Assembly (NCBI GenBank): GCA_019925795.1
Contig: CM034314.1
Coordinates: forward strand, 28,575,774 to 28,639,773
DNA length: 64,000 nucleotides
Direction of reading: 5' to 3'
Source of the DNA: Dendrobium chrysotoxum
Taxonomy: Eukaryota > Streptophyta > Magnoliopsida > Asparagales > Orchidaceae
Under the pieces are notes generated by a model, which saw nothing but the letters and a program-made list of their open reading frames with translations, searched no databases and was not told where the DNA came from. Shown one piece after another: positions 21,986 through 33,240 of this stretch (position 1 is the first letter of the stretch; every line of letters starts with the position of its first letter). Position numbers and translations under genes: made by a program.

Positions 21986-22375
21986 ATTGATCGTCCAATG
22001 ATTGAGACACAATAAAGATTATATATTTCTCGAATTAAGGATTAAGATTTGATTGAATTTATCATTAATTTATATTGTCATTTTAAAGAAGGAGATAATA
22101 TCAAAATGGATTCACTATATTATTTAAGATAATATAACAACTCCCTGGTACAACTTAGGGATACAAGAGTTACATCATGTTAAACACATACGTACATGGA
22201 CAACATAATGTTTGACTTGGAAGGAAAATATTAGAGACATCAAAGCAACACCCTACTTATAAAAGAGGCATAATGAAACAAGATGACTACTATTACTAAC
22301 ATAAATGCATACACTGTGAGATCATTTGATCTCACCAACCATTTGAATATTATTCAACGGTTGTCCTTGTTGTTG
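21986..22375. other. Gypsy interior, noncoding
   Basis: AT-rich stretch between the 85-bp repeats and the gag remnant. It contains a short palindrome GTGAGATCATTTGATCTCAC (22317-22336). No gene seen. Confidence 0.5.
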
Positions 22376-23900
22376 TTGATTTTTCCCCCCAGCATTATCT
22401 TGAGTATGTGGGCTTTGGGTGAATTTTTGGAGATATCCTTATAGGATCAGCATCTTAATCTCATCATTGAGTTATTTGCAAGCTTCAGTAGTGTGTCCAT
22501 GACTACGGTGGAAATGACAGTATTAATCTTGATTTCTTACGTTTGGCTTCAAAGGATTTGGGCACTTTATATTTTCTTGATCTCAGATGGCCATCAACAC
22601 ATTTGCTCGAGGAGTATTGAGTGGTGTATACTCCTCCTCTTGTCGAAACTCACGTCGTGGTACTGAGAGTCTAGGAGAGAAGTTTTTCTTTCATTGTGAG
22701 GAAGAGTCCTCTATTATAGGGGCATTTTTACGCTTTTTAGGAGTTTGCTCAAATTGCTTCCTGTGGGCATTAATAGCATATCCACTGATATTTGTGCCTC
22801 CACACGATGGATCAGGTTAGCATATGAGGGAACCGTGTCTCGCATAAGTGCTGAGAAGAAGGGGTCAGGATGAAGCCCTCTGAGAAAAACTCCTCTAAGT
22901 AACTCGGGATCTACTCCAAGAATTTATCGAGCTTCAGTAGAAAATCTCTGGAATTACTCCTTGAGGGACTCATTTTCATTCTATCGGATTCCTGAGAGGT
23001 GGAAAGAATCTTTAACCATTCTCTGGTTGGCGACGAACTGTTCGACGAATATTTTAGCTAACTTGACAAACATGGGTATGGATCCGGCTGGGAGCGAATA
23101 AAATCATGTTTGAGCTTACCCTTTGAGGGTAGGAGGAAAAGCTTGGCATAGGAGAGCATCTGAGGCTCATTGTATATGCATGATGGTCCTATAGTCATCG
23201 ATATGGTCGTATGGGTTAGATGTCCCATCGTAGGGATCGATGTTCGGTAGTTTAAACCCTGTTGGAATGGGGTGTTGAAGGATGGCTTCAGCCAGGGGTG
23301 AGGACTTCTGAAAGTTTCGCTGACGAAGAAATTATCTTGCACCTCCCACGGGGAACTCTTCTTGAACCAATCTTCGTAGTTCATGCCGTAGGATGTTGCG
23401 AGGGAGTCCAGTAATGTGTGGCGGGGTTAAGTCCTCGGGGACATCCAAAGGAATGCAAGGTTGTTGACCTGCACATGAAGGATGGGTAGAGCTTGCTGTG
23501 TCAGCAAGTTTATTGTCTTGATGCATCGGAGGATGCATCCTTGGTGTAGGGAAAGGAATCTCGACATGAAGATGTTCTGGTGGAACCTCTCCAACCCGGG
23601 GTGGATCTCGAGGGAGAAGGATCTCATCCTGTGGAGCTAGTGCCGGCTGTCAGGTCTCTCGTAGGAGTTGAAGGATCTCATTCTGAGATTCCTCCATTCT
23701 TTGAATATGATCTTCAAGGGATGGTCTTGATGTCCCTTCTCTAACAACATTTTATCCCCCAGGATGAAAAGAGGCAGATATTGGGTGTCCATGATTCATA
23801 GACTGATTCCGAAATTAGAGCAAATTGGAGCAGGAGGCTCCCAAGATGCGATTGCTGCACCTGTCGGCCATTGCAGTGGTGCTTTGGGATAGTGAGACTG
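22376..23900 (-). pseudogene. Decayed Ty3/gypsy gag
   Basis: On the minus strand, pieces of a retrotransposon gag (capsid) protein can be read. Near 23165-23250 is PNIDPYDGTSNPYDHIDDYR followed by TIMHIQ, then ASDALLCQAFPPTLKG, the usual FDG..DP.DHL..Y...M and A.C.AFP.TL.G motifs. Upstream, near 23400-23900, is a proline-rich N-terminus starting near the primer site. Stops and frameshifts interrupt it at many points. No zinc knuckle or protease could be read toward 22376. Confidence 0.7.
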
Positions 23901-23904
23901 GCTT

Positions 23905-23924
23905 TCCCATAGATGGCGCCAAAC
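23905..23924 (-). promoter_or_regulatory. Primer-binding site of the gypsy element
   Basis: TTTGGCGCCATCTATGGGA directly after the 5' LTR end (minus strand, one base gap). TGGCGCC sites are typical of Athila/Tat-type gypsy elements. Confidence 0.75.
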
Positions 23925-25407
23925 TGTTGCAGGCTCGAATATACGAGGCGGTAGAGTGTTAATCCAACGAATTAGCGTTGCACGGATATCCAGCTCACAC
24001 ACAGAGAACACATGATTTTTATGTGGAAAACCCTAAAAAGGGAAAAAACTATGGGGCCTAGCCCAGTTGAAAGCGATTTCACTAGAATTTGAGTAGATTA
24101 CAGGGGGCTGACTCGCCTCCAAGGGCGATCAGATTACAAGTGTCAACCATAGGGTTGAAATATGAGATTCAAATGTCACACTGGCATAATTTTCGGGTCA
24201 CCCGGTGATCCCGCAGAACTTTCGAGCCCTTGGTGATGGTATGGTAGAACTTTGGGCCTTAGATAGTGGACCGACAGAGTTGAGGATGTCAGGTGATGGT
24301 CCGGTAGAGCTCAGGGCGTCAGGCGATGGTCCGGTGGAGTTTGAGGATGTGAGGTGATGGTTTGGCAAGTGTAGGGCCTCAGGTGGTGGTCCGGCGAAGA
24401 GCAGGGCCTCAGGTGGTGGTTCGGCAAAGAGTAGGGCCTCAGGTGGTGGTCCGGCGAAGTGGAGGGCCTCAGGTGGTGGTCCGGCGAAGTGGAGGGCCTC
24501 AGGTGGTGGTCCGACGAAGTGCAAGGCCTCAGGTGGTGGTCCGATGAAGAGTAGGGCCTCAGGTGGTGGTCCGACGAAGAGCAGGGCCTCAGGTGGTGGT
24601 CCGACGAAGAGAAGGGCCTCAGGTGGTGGTCCGGCAAAGAGTAGGGCCTCAGGTGAAGGTCTGGCAAAGTGCAGGGCATCAGGTGGTGGTCCTGCGAAGT
24701 GCACGGCCTCAGGTGGTGGTCCGGCGAAGTGCAGGGCCTCAGGTTGTGGTCCGGCTAAGAGCAAGGCCTCAGGTGGTGGTCCGGCGAATAGCAGGGCCTC
24801 AGGTGGTGGTCCGGCAAAGAGTAGGGCCTCAAGTGGTGGTCCGGCGAAACTCCGGCGGTGGTTGAGGACGAGCAAATGGGGCAAGAGCTCTCTCTTCTCT
24901 CCTTAGGATTAGGGGGCTTTTTCAAGAGAAGAAGGGGCTCTATTTATAGATTTTCATGAGTGGCATGGCTCGTAAATAGGTGGAAGATCAAGGGTAGTTA
25001 GGGAGTGGTTTGAATGGATGGCCGATGTTGAATCCCTTGATTGTGGACCGTTTGCTGGACATTTGAAGGTCTTAAAGATATCGGATTTCAATGATCTTGG
25101 GCTCGTTGGATTCGTCTCGTCGAGACGCTCGATTTGACTTCAAGAACGTCATATTTGGAAATTGTTTGGTTATCCAAATTATGGTTTGAACCTTCCAACA
25201 GTGCTTCAGACCCCTTATTTGGACTCATTTGGGCTCGGATTGGGTTGAATTTGGTGTCGTTGGGTTCGTATTTTTGAGACATTCAGTTCGACTATAAGTT
25301 TGCCAAAATTGGAGTTTGGATGGTTCCAATTTTAATTTTTGAAGTTTCCAACTAGATTTTGCCTCGAGATTTGTGCCTGATCAAGATAATTTTTCGAGGA
25401 TGTATCA
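23925..25407 (-). repeat. 5' LTR of the gypsy element, 1483 bp
   Basis: Starts TGATACATCC on the minus strand at 25407 and ends GCAACA at 23925. It has 16 in-phase 30-bp units (24377-24856) and a TATAAAT box at 24948-24942. Apart from the array length it is collinear with the 3' LTR. Confidence 0.9.
24377..24856 (-). repeat. 30-bp minisatellite in the 5' LTR, 16 units
   Basis: Same unit as in the 3' LTR, very homogeneous (many adjacent units identical), with open frames on both strands that are repeat artefacts. Confidence 0.92.
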
Positions 25408-25412
25408 GTGAC

Positions 25413-25583
25413 CTACAATATGCAAAAAGTTGTTATGTGATTTATCCAACAATGCTATAATACTTAAGATTTTCTCCTGAAAAATATTCTAAGATGTATT
25501 ATTGGTATATCTAATAATAATAATCAGCATAAATTTTATTGCTATATATTCATAACAATAGCAATCATTATGAAATTTAAATT

Positions 25584-25630
<47 letters not shown>

Positions 25631-26278
25631 AGATGTCTTAATAAGACAAAGCGAAAAAATAATAATGGATAAATTTGCTAAAATATTATAAAGAAAAAGA
25701 GAAAATATATTAAACAAAATAAAGATTTAACTTCATAATCATAGTATTGTTCTTGTTCTAATTCTATTGAATGTGAAATAAGTAGTACATATTAAGCGTC
25801 ATTATATAAATAAAATTTATAATAATCATGAAGTATTCATATATTTTTAAATTTCCTCCAAATTGATTCTCTTAGATTCAATATGGCTAACGTTATTAAA
25901 TATTTCATTATTCATTGAACTGTCAGCGAAGAAAATATTTAGTTGTCATTCTTTTTCTTGTTTTTGAGCTTATATTGAGAATGACATCTCCTTATTAAAA
26001 ATATTTGTATTGGTTTTTTTATATTCTTCTTTCTTTGATGCTTATAAAAAAATCGATAGAAATATTATTATACATAGATTTCAATTTAAATAAAATGATA
26101 TAAAATTATTTAGTTACATTGATTCTTTTAACTCTATAACTGGCATGACAATATAAAATAATTTTGATGCTTCATTATAACTCTATAATATAGTTAATAA
26201 ATAAAAAAAATAGACATCTCGATTTAAGACTTCTTTGGCCTGAATATGGAAAATATTATCCAATATTATAAAATTGGT
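25413..26278. other. AT-rich intergenic sequence
   Basis: No gene seen; a (TA)n tract lies at about 25590-25627. Confidence 0.5.
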
Positions 26279-26599
26279 CACAAAAAGGCACATCACAGAA
26301 AAGGAGAAGAATCAAACTAATCATTTACAAAACAAGATATCATGAATAAAAATTTTAATTGAAAAATAAATCATATTTATAAATTTATCAAAGTTATTAA
26401 CAATGCCTCTCAATTAGAGAATAAATCCGTCAAAAAGGAAGGAAGTAAAGAAGAATCAAATTAATCATCTAAAACATGATATCGTTAATGAAATTCTGAT
26501 TTTAACAAGAAAACTTTATTTATAAAATTACAAAGGTCATTAACAAAGTCTCCATCAAGAAGAAAGTGAAGTCTCAAGAACTTTTAACAATATATTACT
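26279..26599. repeat. 321-bp direct repeat, left copy
   Basis: Begins CACAAAAAGGCACATCA and ends AACAATATATTACT. The right copy is 27764-28084, also exactly 321 bases, about 93-95 percent identical by eye. They flank a 1.16-kb segment and could be the LTRs of a small element (TRIM-like) or a segmental duplication. Ends are not a clear TG...CA. Confidence 0.8.
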
Positions 26600-27763
26600 A
26601 CTGAACAAATTCATAATTATGTAAAAATGTAGATATTCAAAACAATGTTAAAGACATAATAATAAACTAAAAATATATTTATATTAAATTTGAAGATTTG
26701 TAACAAAGATATAAATTAATTAAAATAATAAAATTATGCTTGCAACCTTTAGGGGATGAAAAAATCATGTTGAAATGGTATTCTGCTATAGAGCTAAGAG
26801 TCTTGAAGAGCTTGTGGAAGACTATACTTGCAAGAGAAAATTTCTTGTGGATTATCGACTTCGGATCTGATAGAAGGAGAAGAGATGAAGAAGCTCTCAA
26901 TGTTCATAAGAGCTATGCGAAGCTGAGAATCGTTCAAAACTCTTCTTCATGCAAAGTCATATCGACTTCGAATTTGACAGAAGGAGAAGAGGCGAAGAAG
27001 CTCTGAACATTCATAAGAGCCATGCGAAGCCAAGAATTATTAAAAACTCTTTTTCACGTGAAGCCATATCAACTTTTGAATTGACAAGTGGAGAAGAGGC
27101 GAAGATGCTCTTTTTAGCGACTCTTTCGGACAAGAGAAGATTGGATAGGAGAAGAAGGTGAATGTAAGAAATAAATGGAGAGGAGTAGAATTCGTAGAGG
27201 CATGGAAAAACAACGGTTATGCGGAATAGGAAGAGGAAACGGGGGCAACATACAGAATAGAAAAGGGGGAGGGCTTAACCGTTAAAAAGTTATTTTAGTT
27301 GAAAAGTTAAATTAAAAACTCTTAAATATAATTAAGAACTCTATCTTTTTCTCTTAAATGCAATTGATAACTCTAACTTAAAAGTAAAATTAAAAAAATG
27401 TAAAGAATTTAAACATAATGCATAACTGAAATTAGGAATAGGAAATGGAGATTATAAGTTACTTTAGGAAGAAGTGAAATAAAAACTCTTAAATGCTATT
27501 AACAACTCTAACATTCTTTCGTATATGCAATTGACAACTCTAATTGAAAAGTGAAATTAAAAAATATAATGGATTTAAAATAAATGTAATGTATTAGGTG
27601 CTACAGTAATTTGATAATTAATAGAGTATATTTAACATTAATAAAAAAATTATAATTATAATAATTGAAATGGAAGGTTGGGATTTGATTTAAATAATTA
27701 AAATTAATTAAAATGAAAGACCAAGATTTGATATGAAAGAAAACTCAAGCGGCTTTTATTAGC
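26600..27763. other. Segment between 321-bp repeats with a 107-bp tandem repeat
   Basis: At 26854-27115 a 107-base unit starting ATCGACTTCGGATCTGATAG occurs two and a half times (starts 26854, 26961, 27068). Each has GGAGAAGAGGCGAAGAAGCT. Open frames of 70-88 codons follow the repeat but resemble no protein I know. Part of the unit (AAAACTCTTTATCACGTGAAG) recurs near 36305-36330, which suggests a dispersed repeat. The rest is AT-rich. Confidence 0.6.
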
Positions 27764-28084
27764 CACAAAAAGGCACATCATAGAAAAGGAGAAGAATCAA
27801 ATTAATCATTTACAAAACATGATATCATGAATAAAATTCTTAATTGAAAAAGAAATCATATTTATAAATTTACCAAAGTTATTAACAATGCCTCTCAAAT
27901 AGAAAATAAATCTATGAAGAAGGAAGGAAGTAAAGAAGAATCAAATTAATCATCTAAAATATGATATCATGAATGAAATTCTGATTTTAAAAAGAAAATC
28001 TCATTTCTAAAATTACAAAGGTCATTAACAAAGTCACCATCTAGAAGGAAGTGAAGTCTGAAGAACTTTTAACAATATATTACT
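27764..28084. repeat. 321-bp direct repeat, right copy
   Basis: See the left copy. It ends three bases before the LTR that starts at 28088, so that LTR inserted at its edge. Confidence 0.8.
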
Positions 28085-28087
28085 CTT

Positions 28088-29145
28088 TGTTGCAGGCTAG
28101 AATATACACGGCGATAGAGTTAGAAATTTTCATCTTAGCCTTGTACGGATATCCAGCACACAAATAGAAGAAGAAAGGAACACCAGAATTTTATGTGGAA
28201 AACCCTGGAAAAGGGAAATACCATGGGGCTACGCCCAGTTGAAATGATTCTACTAGTGTTTGATTGGATTACAAGTGATTGACTCGTCCCCATAATTGAG
28301 GACGATCAGATTACAATAATTAGCCATTGGGTTGAAAACCAATTACAAACAGAGATAAAAAACTCACCGACACTTGGTGGTCGGGTAAAAATTCAGCGTC
28401 CATAAGCTATCGAACAGAACTCCGACATTAGTCGGCGGGCGGGCAGAACTCCGACTTTGGTCACTTTTCGGGCAGAACTTAGGCATTAGTCGGCTGTTGG
28501 GCAGAACTCCAGCATCTGACGGTTGTCCGGCAAAACTCCAGCGTTGGTCGGTTGCAGGGTGGAAGTCTGACGGTGGTCGAGGTGGAGTTTGGTGGTAAGA
28601 TAGCTCTCCTTCTTCTTCTTCCTTGGCTCCTTCTCTTCGCTTCTTTCTTGGGCCTCCCATCATGAGAAATGAGGGGTCTATTTATAATTTTCTGAGAGTG
28701 GCATGAACAGTAAATAAGAGGAAGATCAAGAGTAAATTAGGAGTGGTTCGAATGGACGACCAATGTTGAATCCCTTGATCATTGACAGTCTATTGAGCAC
28801 TTGAAGGCCTTAATAATATCAAAATTGGATGATCTTGGGCTTGTTGGATTCGTCTCATGATGCCGCTTGATATGACAGTAAGCATGTCACATTTGGAAAC
28901 AGTTTGGTAATCCAAATTATAGTTTGAACCCTCTAAATGCACTTTGGGTCTTTGATTTGGACTCATTTGAGCTCGAATTGAGTTGAATTTGGTGTCGTTG
29001 GGTTTGTATTTTTGAGACCTTAAGTTTGACTGTAAGTTTGTTGAAATCGGAGTTCAGATGATTTTGAATTTAATTTTTGAAGTTTCTAACTTGATTTTGT
29101 GTTGAGATTCGTGACCGATCAAGATAATTTTTTGATGATATACCA
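28088..29145 (-). mobile_element. 3' LTR of a second gypsy element
   Basis: Ends match the family (TGTTGCAGGC at 28088; minus-strand start TGGTATATCATC at 29145), with the shared ACCCTGGAAAAGGGAA and CCCAGTTGAAATGATT blocks and a TATAAATAGACCCCTC box on the minus strand near 28680. In place of the 30-bp minisatellite it holds a degenerate GGGCAGAACTCCGAC array (28370-28580). It is 1058 bp. A polypurine-like AAAATATTGGGCAAC follows on its right, so it is a 3' LTR. Confidence 0.75.
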
Positions 29146-29990
29146 GTTGCCCAATATTTTCAAATGTTGAAGCTCTAGAAGTACAAAAATACTTCTCTCA
29201 GCATTTCAAATTGAATGAATCTTGAAAAATGTTAGAAAATTCCTTTCCAAAAAATTTAAATTTGCTCAAACTTCATAATAAAAGCTCCATTGAACTCTAA
29301 AAGTGTCAAAATTGAGTCTAGAACGTCAAAATATGGTTACGAGGACCCAAAAATGTCTGATTTGGACTATCCGAGCCAAAAATTTGAACACGAACGCAAT
29401 TTTATGGTCGAACCAGCCGGCCGACTGGCTGGCCATCAGTAGTCGCTGCCGGCGGCAGCCATCGTAGACGCGTGGGCGAAAAGTCTGCCCCCTCTGGGAC
29501 GCATGGTTCAATGGGTAGCCGGCAATTGCCGATTGCAGTTAAACATTTTTAAATTTTTTTCAGTGGGCACTACTAATTATTTTTATTTATCTTTTTTCAT
29601 GGTGGGGCCCACCTCCCCCCTTTCTTTTATTTTTTTAAATCCAAAAATTAGCTTTCTAAGGGCTAAAAAATTTTAAAAAGCTTCTAAAAGCATTTTTCGA
29701 AATTTAAATCAATTGGAGGCAATCCCCCCCCCCCCCCCCACTTAAAATATTTTCCCTCCATTTTTACTTAAATTCCCCCCAATTTTCTTTCTATAAATAC
29801 CCCCCTTGGGGCAATGAAAATGTTGCACTTTCTCCTCTTCTACCTTCTTCTTCTAACTTGCTTACAGTTGAGACATTCTACTATTTTTAGTAGGCAGCAT
29901 CCCATACTTAAATTTTTGCATATTTGATGTCTTATATAATATTGCTATTGTTTCTATCTCAAAGTGTTCATTATTGTATTTGTGTTTAAG
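29146..29990 (-). mobile_element. 3' interior of the second gypsy element
   Basis: Collinear with 19631-20400 of the complete element: AAAAGTGTCAAAATTGAGT near 29303, a GC-richer block at 29400-29520, a 16-base poly-C (29724-29739) and the antisense TATAAATA at 29792. The interior is then interrupted by SIRE sequence and resumes at about 32384. Confidence 0.65.
29792..29799 (+). promoter_or_regulatory. Antisense TATA box, second gypsy copy
   Basis: TATAAATACCCCCCTTGGGG, matching the box at 20331 in sequence and position relative to the 3' LTR. Confidence 0.5.
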
Positions 29991-30039
29991 AGATTATATT
30001 TTTGAAAAGAAATTTTTTGTAGGTACAAACTGAGCCTAA

Positions 30040-30185
30040 AAATAAAAAGATGCACAAAGTGTGCCACGAATACAAAAGATGCACAATGTTTGCCAAATTA
30101 TAAAAAGGCATAAAATTAGCCCAAAATTAACAAGATGCACAAAGTGTGCCATTCAATTTAAAAAGATGCGCAATGTTGCCAATTA
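30040..30185 (+). repeat. Short tandem repeats of the SIRE 3' spacer
   Basis: Five variants of AAAAAGATGCACAAAGTGTGCC spaced 25-35 bases. The reverse-strand element at 41-51 kb has the same repeats at 43740-43910. Confidence 0.75.
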
Positions 30186-30752
30186 TTCTTTCCTTTATCA
30201 TTTTCTCAATTAAACTAATCAATGATCGTCACTATTGAATTAGAAAATTAGTAAGCTTATTTCATCATTTCTGCAACAGTTGTGGTTACTTAATACGTCT
30301 ATTACATTACTAACATAGATCAACTTCTCTTATCCTTTTTATAATGTGATTTAAAATAATTGAGTCCTTACTTTTTGCATCTGATTTTAATATTATAGTT
30401 AAAATTCATTTAATAGTATCTTCATCATTAACTACTTTGATAGTTTCCCTTTTTGTTGTTGTCATAAGGGGGAGTTTGTATTGTTTGTTATGTGATTATT
30501 TGTTATGTGTGTTTGATATGCATGTTATGTATGTATTTGTATGTGATTGGTTTGTCTCTCCATTTTTTTTTTGCATTTTTCCATGTTATGTGTGTATTTG
30601 TATGTGATTGTTTTGTCTCTCCATTTTTTTCATTCCCCTAGTTTCAAATAGACAATTCATTTAGGGGGAGCTTATGAGAGAAATTATGTTTATCTGTTAA
30701 TACAAATAATAATTTTTTTGTCATCATCAAAAAGAGAGAGATTATTAAGAAT

Positions 30753-32383
30753 TGTGCAAATCTATTTATTTAAATAAATTTTTGATATCAAATTTTTATG
30801 ATTACAAAAGCTTATTATTTGATTATTATTTCTCTTAACATATACTGGAAATTTCTGTTTTATGTGTACTAATATGCCTTTCAGGAAATTTACACTTCAG
30901 ATTGATGAAGACTTTAAGTTATGTTGTAAGTGAAGTCTGTAATTTTTATCTTTCTTGAGTCTGAGAGAATGTGATTGTAAGTTGGATAACTATGCACACA
31001 CACACACACACCGGGGAGCTAGATAAAATTTATATTTTTAAACTAATCGTACTGTATGATGTATGATCGTACAAGATGATTTGTGTTATTTTTTCTCTAA
31101 AATGAACCAACCTGGTTAAAAATTTTTCTAAGTATAAATCGTATAATACAATTTGGTTTTGTATATCACTTTCTAGAGTATGAAATGGGGCTTCCATGGT
31201 TCGTATGAGGCATCATACCGGACGAACTATTTATTTTTTAGCTATATGTACAGTACGATTTAGTTTCGTACATCATTTTCTAGAGTACGAAACGTGCTTC
31301 CATGGTTCGTACGAGGCATCATACGAGATGAACTGTTCATTTTTTGAACTGTTCATACAGTACGATTTAGTTTTGTATATCATTTTTCAGAGTATAAAAC
31401 GGGGCTTCCAAGGTTCATACGAGATATTATACGGGATGAACTGTTCATTTATGAACTATTCATACAGTACGATTTGGGTTCATATTTTATTTTCCAGAGT
31501 ACGAAACAGGACTTATATAGTTCGTACGGAATATCATACGGGATGAATTATTCATATTTTAAACTATTCGTATAGTATGATTATCGATCATACGATATGA
31601 TCTGACTTTATAAAACTTGAAATTTTTAGTTTTTGGATAGTTTTTCTTGTCCTATGGATATAAGGGTCCTAAAAACTGACTGTTCAGTTAACCTTCATGA
31701 ATTTCTCTTGAGTGCTCTTGAGGAGGGTATTTGGGAGAGTGTTTTGAGAGTGAAGTGTGAGAGATCTAGTGTAAGGAAATTGTGAGAGAATTCACAAGGT
31801 TATCCAATGGTGAGATTCTCTTACTTATTCTTCAAAGTTCTTCCCAATTTCCTTGAAGGCTCTTGCAAGAGGATTGTTCAAGAAGGCTCGGTACTCTGCT
31901 GTCACCAGGAGGGTGAAAAATGATGCTTGGTTCTCTGCCTTCACCAGGAGGGTGAAAAAGGATGATGGTTCTCTACCACATTGGGATTTGGTGGAAGAGA
32001 GTTTGTAAGGGCTTCTCCACCTTGCTGTGGGAGCAAAAGGAGAGTCACTTTGATTTAGTGCAATATCTAAAGAAGGAGTCTCTAGGGAGTGGATGTGGGT
32101 CGTGTTTGACCGAACCACTATAAAATCTGGTATTCTCTGTTCTTATTTTATTTTTTGTAATTTTTATTTTCTACTTTGTACTGTATTTTTTCTGTGGTTA
32201 ACAAGTAAAAAATTTATAACTGATCATATTGTACGAAGTGGATCGTACTGTATGATTTGAATAAAGTTTTTAGTAAAAGGTTTTCAAAAACCTCCAAGAG
32301 AATTTTTAAAAGTACCAATTCACCCCCTTCTTGGTTAGCCTAGGGACGTAATCAATAGGTCTAACAACCTATTCGCACTTTCA
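30753..32383 (+). repeat. SIRE-type LTR (1631 bp) with palindrome array
   Basis: U3 30753-31650 contains many TCGTAC/GTACGA words. Paired 15-bp palindromes stand at 31046/31066 and at 31567/31587, both pairs 20 bases apart. A TATA-like GGATATAAGGG lies near 31656, followed by R-U5 with 40-bp repeats (31870-31980) and the conserved end AACAACCTATTCGCACTTTCA, split here over 32363-32383. A (CA)n tract is at 30991-31010. Confidence 0.78.
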
Positions 32384-33240
32384 GTAGTCACCTTCTAGAG
32401 TCATAGAAGAATTTAAGAAGTCTGTCGCCTTCAAGATGATTATCCAGGATCAGGTTCAAGAAGCTTGCAACCACATAAATGATGTGGAGGTGGGGCCTTG
32501 GAGCTAGAGTGTATGAAAGAAGGCTTCATTAGAGGTTTTCTAAAAGGTAACCATCTAGTGCACCGTAAGACAGGAACTGAGATCTAGGGGTTGACACCTA
32601 GCCAGGCTTCTGGTGACACTTCTTCAAATTTTGATGGTGATGAGGTAGAGAGTGGGTTATAGAAGGCCTTTGCCCTTGAGGAGGATGGTGATATTGAGAT
32701 TCTGTAGTTTTTATTTATTATTTGTAGTACCACTTTATATATTTAAATGATATCGCATGTATTTGGTGTTAATGTTTTCATATGATGTATATAATGTTTA
32801 GTGATATATTAAGAAGTTGTTGATATTCTTTTCTTTTTTCTCTCATGCATATGAAATTTACTTAGTTTTATTTTAATTTGGATGATGAGAAATATTTTAG
32901 TGGGCTTTTTTGACTTGAGCAAATGTGAGAGACATCCTCCTTGGATATTTGACCTATCCGAGGTTGTTAGTCAAAGCATTTATTTGATTACATTAACCTA
33001 TATGGAAAAGGTCAGATCAAATACCCCTAGGATTGATTGTCTAGTAATTTTGAGATTCAAGACATCCTCCTAGAATATTTGACCTATCCGAGGTTATTAG
33101 TCAAAGCATTTGCTTGATGGAATTAACCTATATGGAAGAGGTCGGATGAAATCCCCCTATGATTGATCATCTAATAATTGAGATGCAATGTAAATTGTGT
33201 ATTTCTTGAATCATGGATAAAGAGGTTAGATTTTCTGTTG
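32384..33240 (+). pseudogene. Gypsy interior remnant with antisense ORF scrap
   Basis: 32395-32706 reads, in shifting frames, VIEEFKKSVAFKMIIQDQVQ, EACNHINDVEVG, then SQASGDTSSNFDGDEVESGL and ALEEDGDIEIL. This resembles the tail of a retroelement-borne ORF, but I cannot name the family with confidence. At 32931 and 33061 start two 130-bp repeat units with TTGACCTATCCGAGGTT and TTAACCTATATGGAAGAGG, ending ATTGATCATCTAATAATTGA. They match 21537-22060 of the complete element in the same orientation, so this is the continuation of the second gypsy element beyond the SIRE insertion. The scrap lies on the strand opposite to the element. Confidence 0.5.

Larger units (their letters stand above)
17878..25407 (-). 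mobile_element. Complete non-autonomous Ty3/gypsy element (7.5 kb)
   Basis: Two LTRs in the minus orientation (23925-25407 is 5', 17878-19630 is 3') are flanked by the perfect 5-bp target duplication GTGAC (17873-17877 and 25408-25412). The primer site TTTGGCGCCATCTATGGGA adjoins the 5' LTR and the polypurine tract AAAATAGGGGGACAAC adjoins the 3' LTR. The 4.3-kb interior contains a decayed gag next to the 5' LTR but no protease, RT, RNase H or integrase that I can read. The remainder is GC-rich leader, an antisense TATA box and three tandem-repeat fields. It must have moved with enzymes of a related element. The TTTGGCGCC site and antisense promoter suggest the Tat lineage. Confidence 0.88.
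29995..32383 (+). mobile_element. 3' part of a SIRE-type copia element
   Basis: 29995-30752 is the untranslated spacer that in SIRE-type elements follows pol. It has GATGCACAAAGTGTGCC-type repeats (30040-30185), two GGGGGAG purine tracts (30467, 30661) and a 70-bp duplication (30521-30627). 30753-32383 is the LTR, starting TGTGCAAATC and ending CTATTCGCACTTTCA. No primer site follows, as expected for a 3' LTR. All coding parts and the 5' LTR are missing. Confidence 0.75.

Noticed and set aside
15331..24856. 30-bp arrays as CRISPR
   Set aside because: The units are contiguous without unique spacers, lie in retrotransposon LTRs, and the DNA is eukaryotic.
24198..24906. Frames of 228, 122 and 120 codons
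   Set aside because: Same minisatellite artefact in the 5' LTR.
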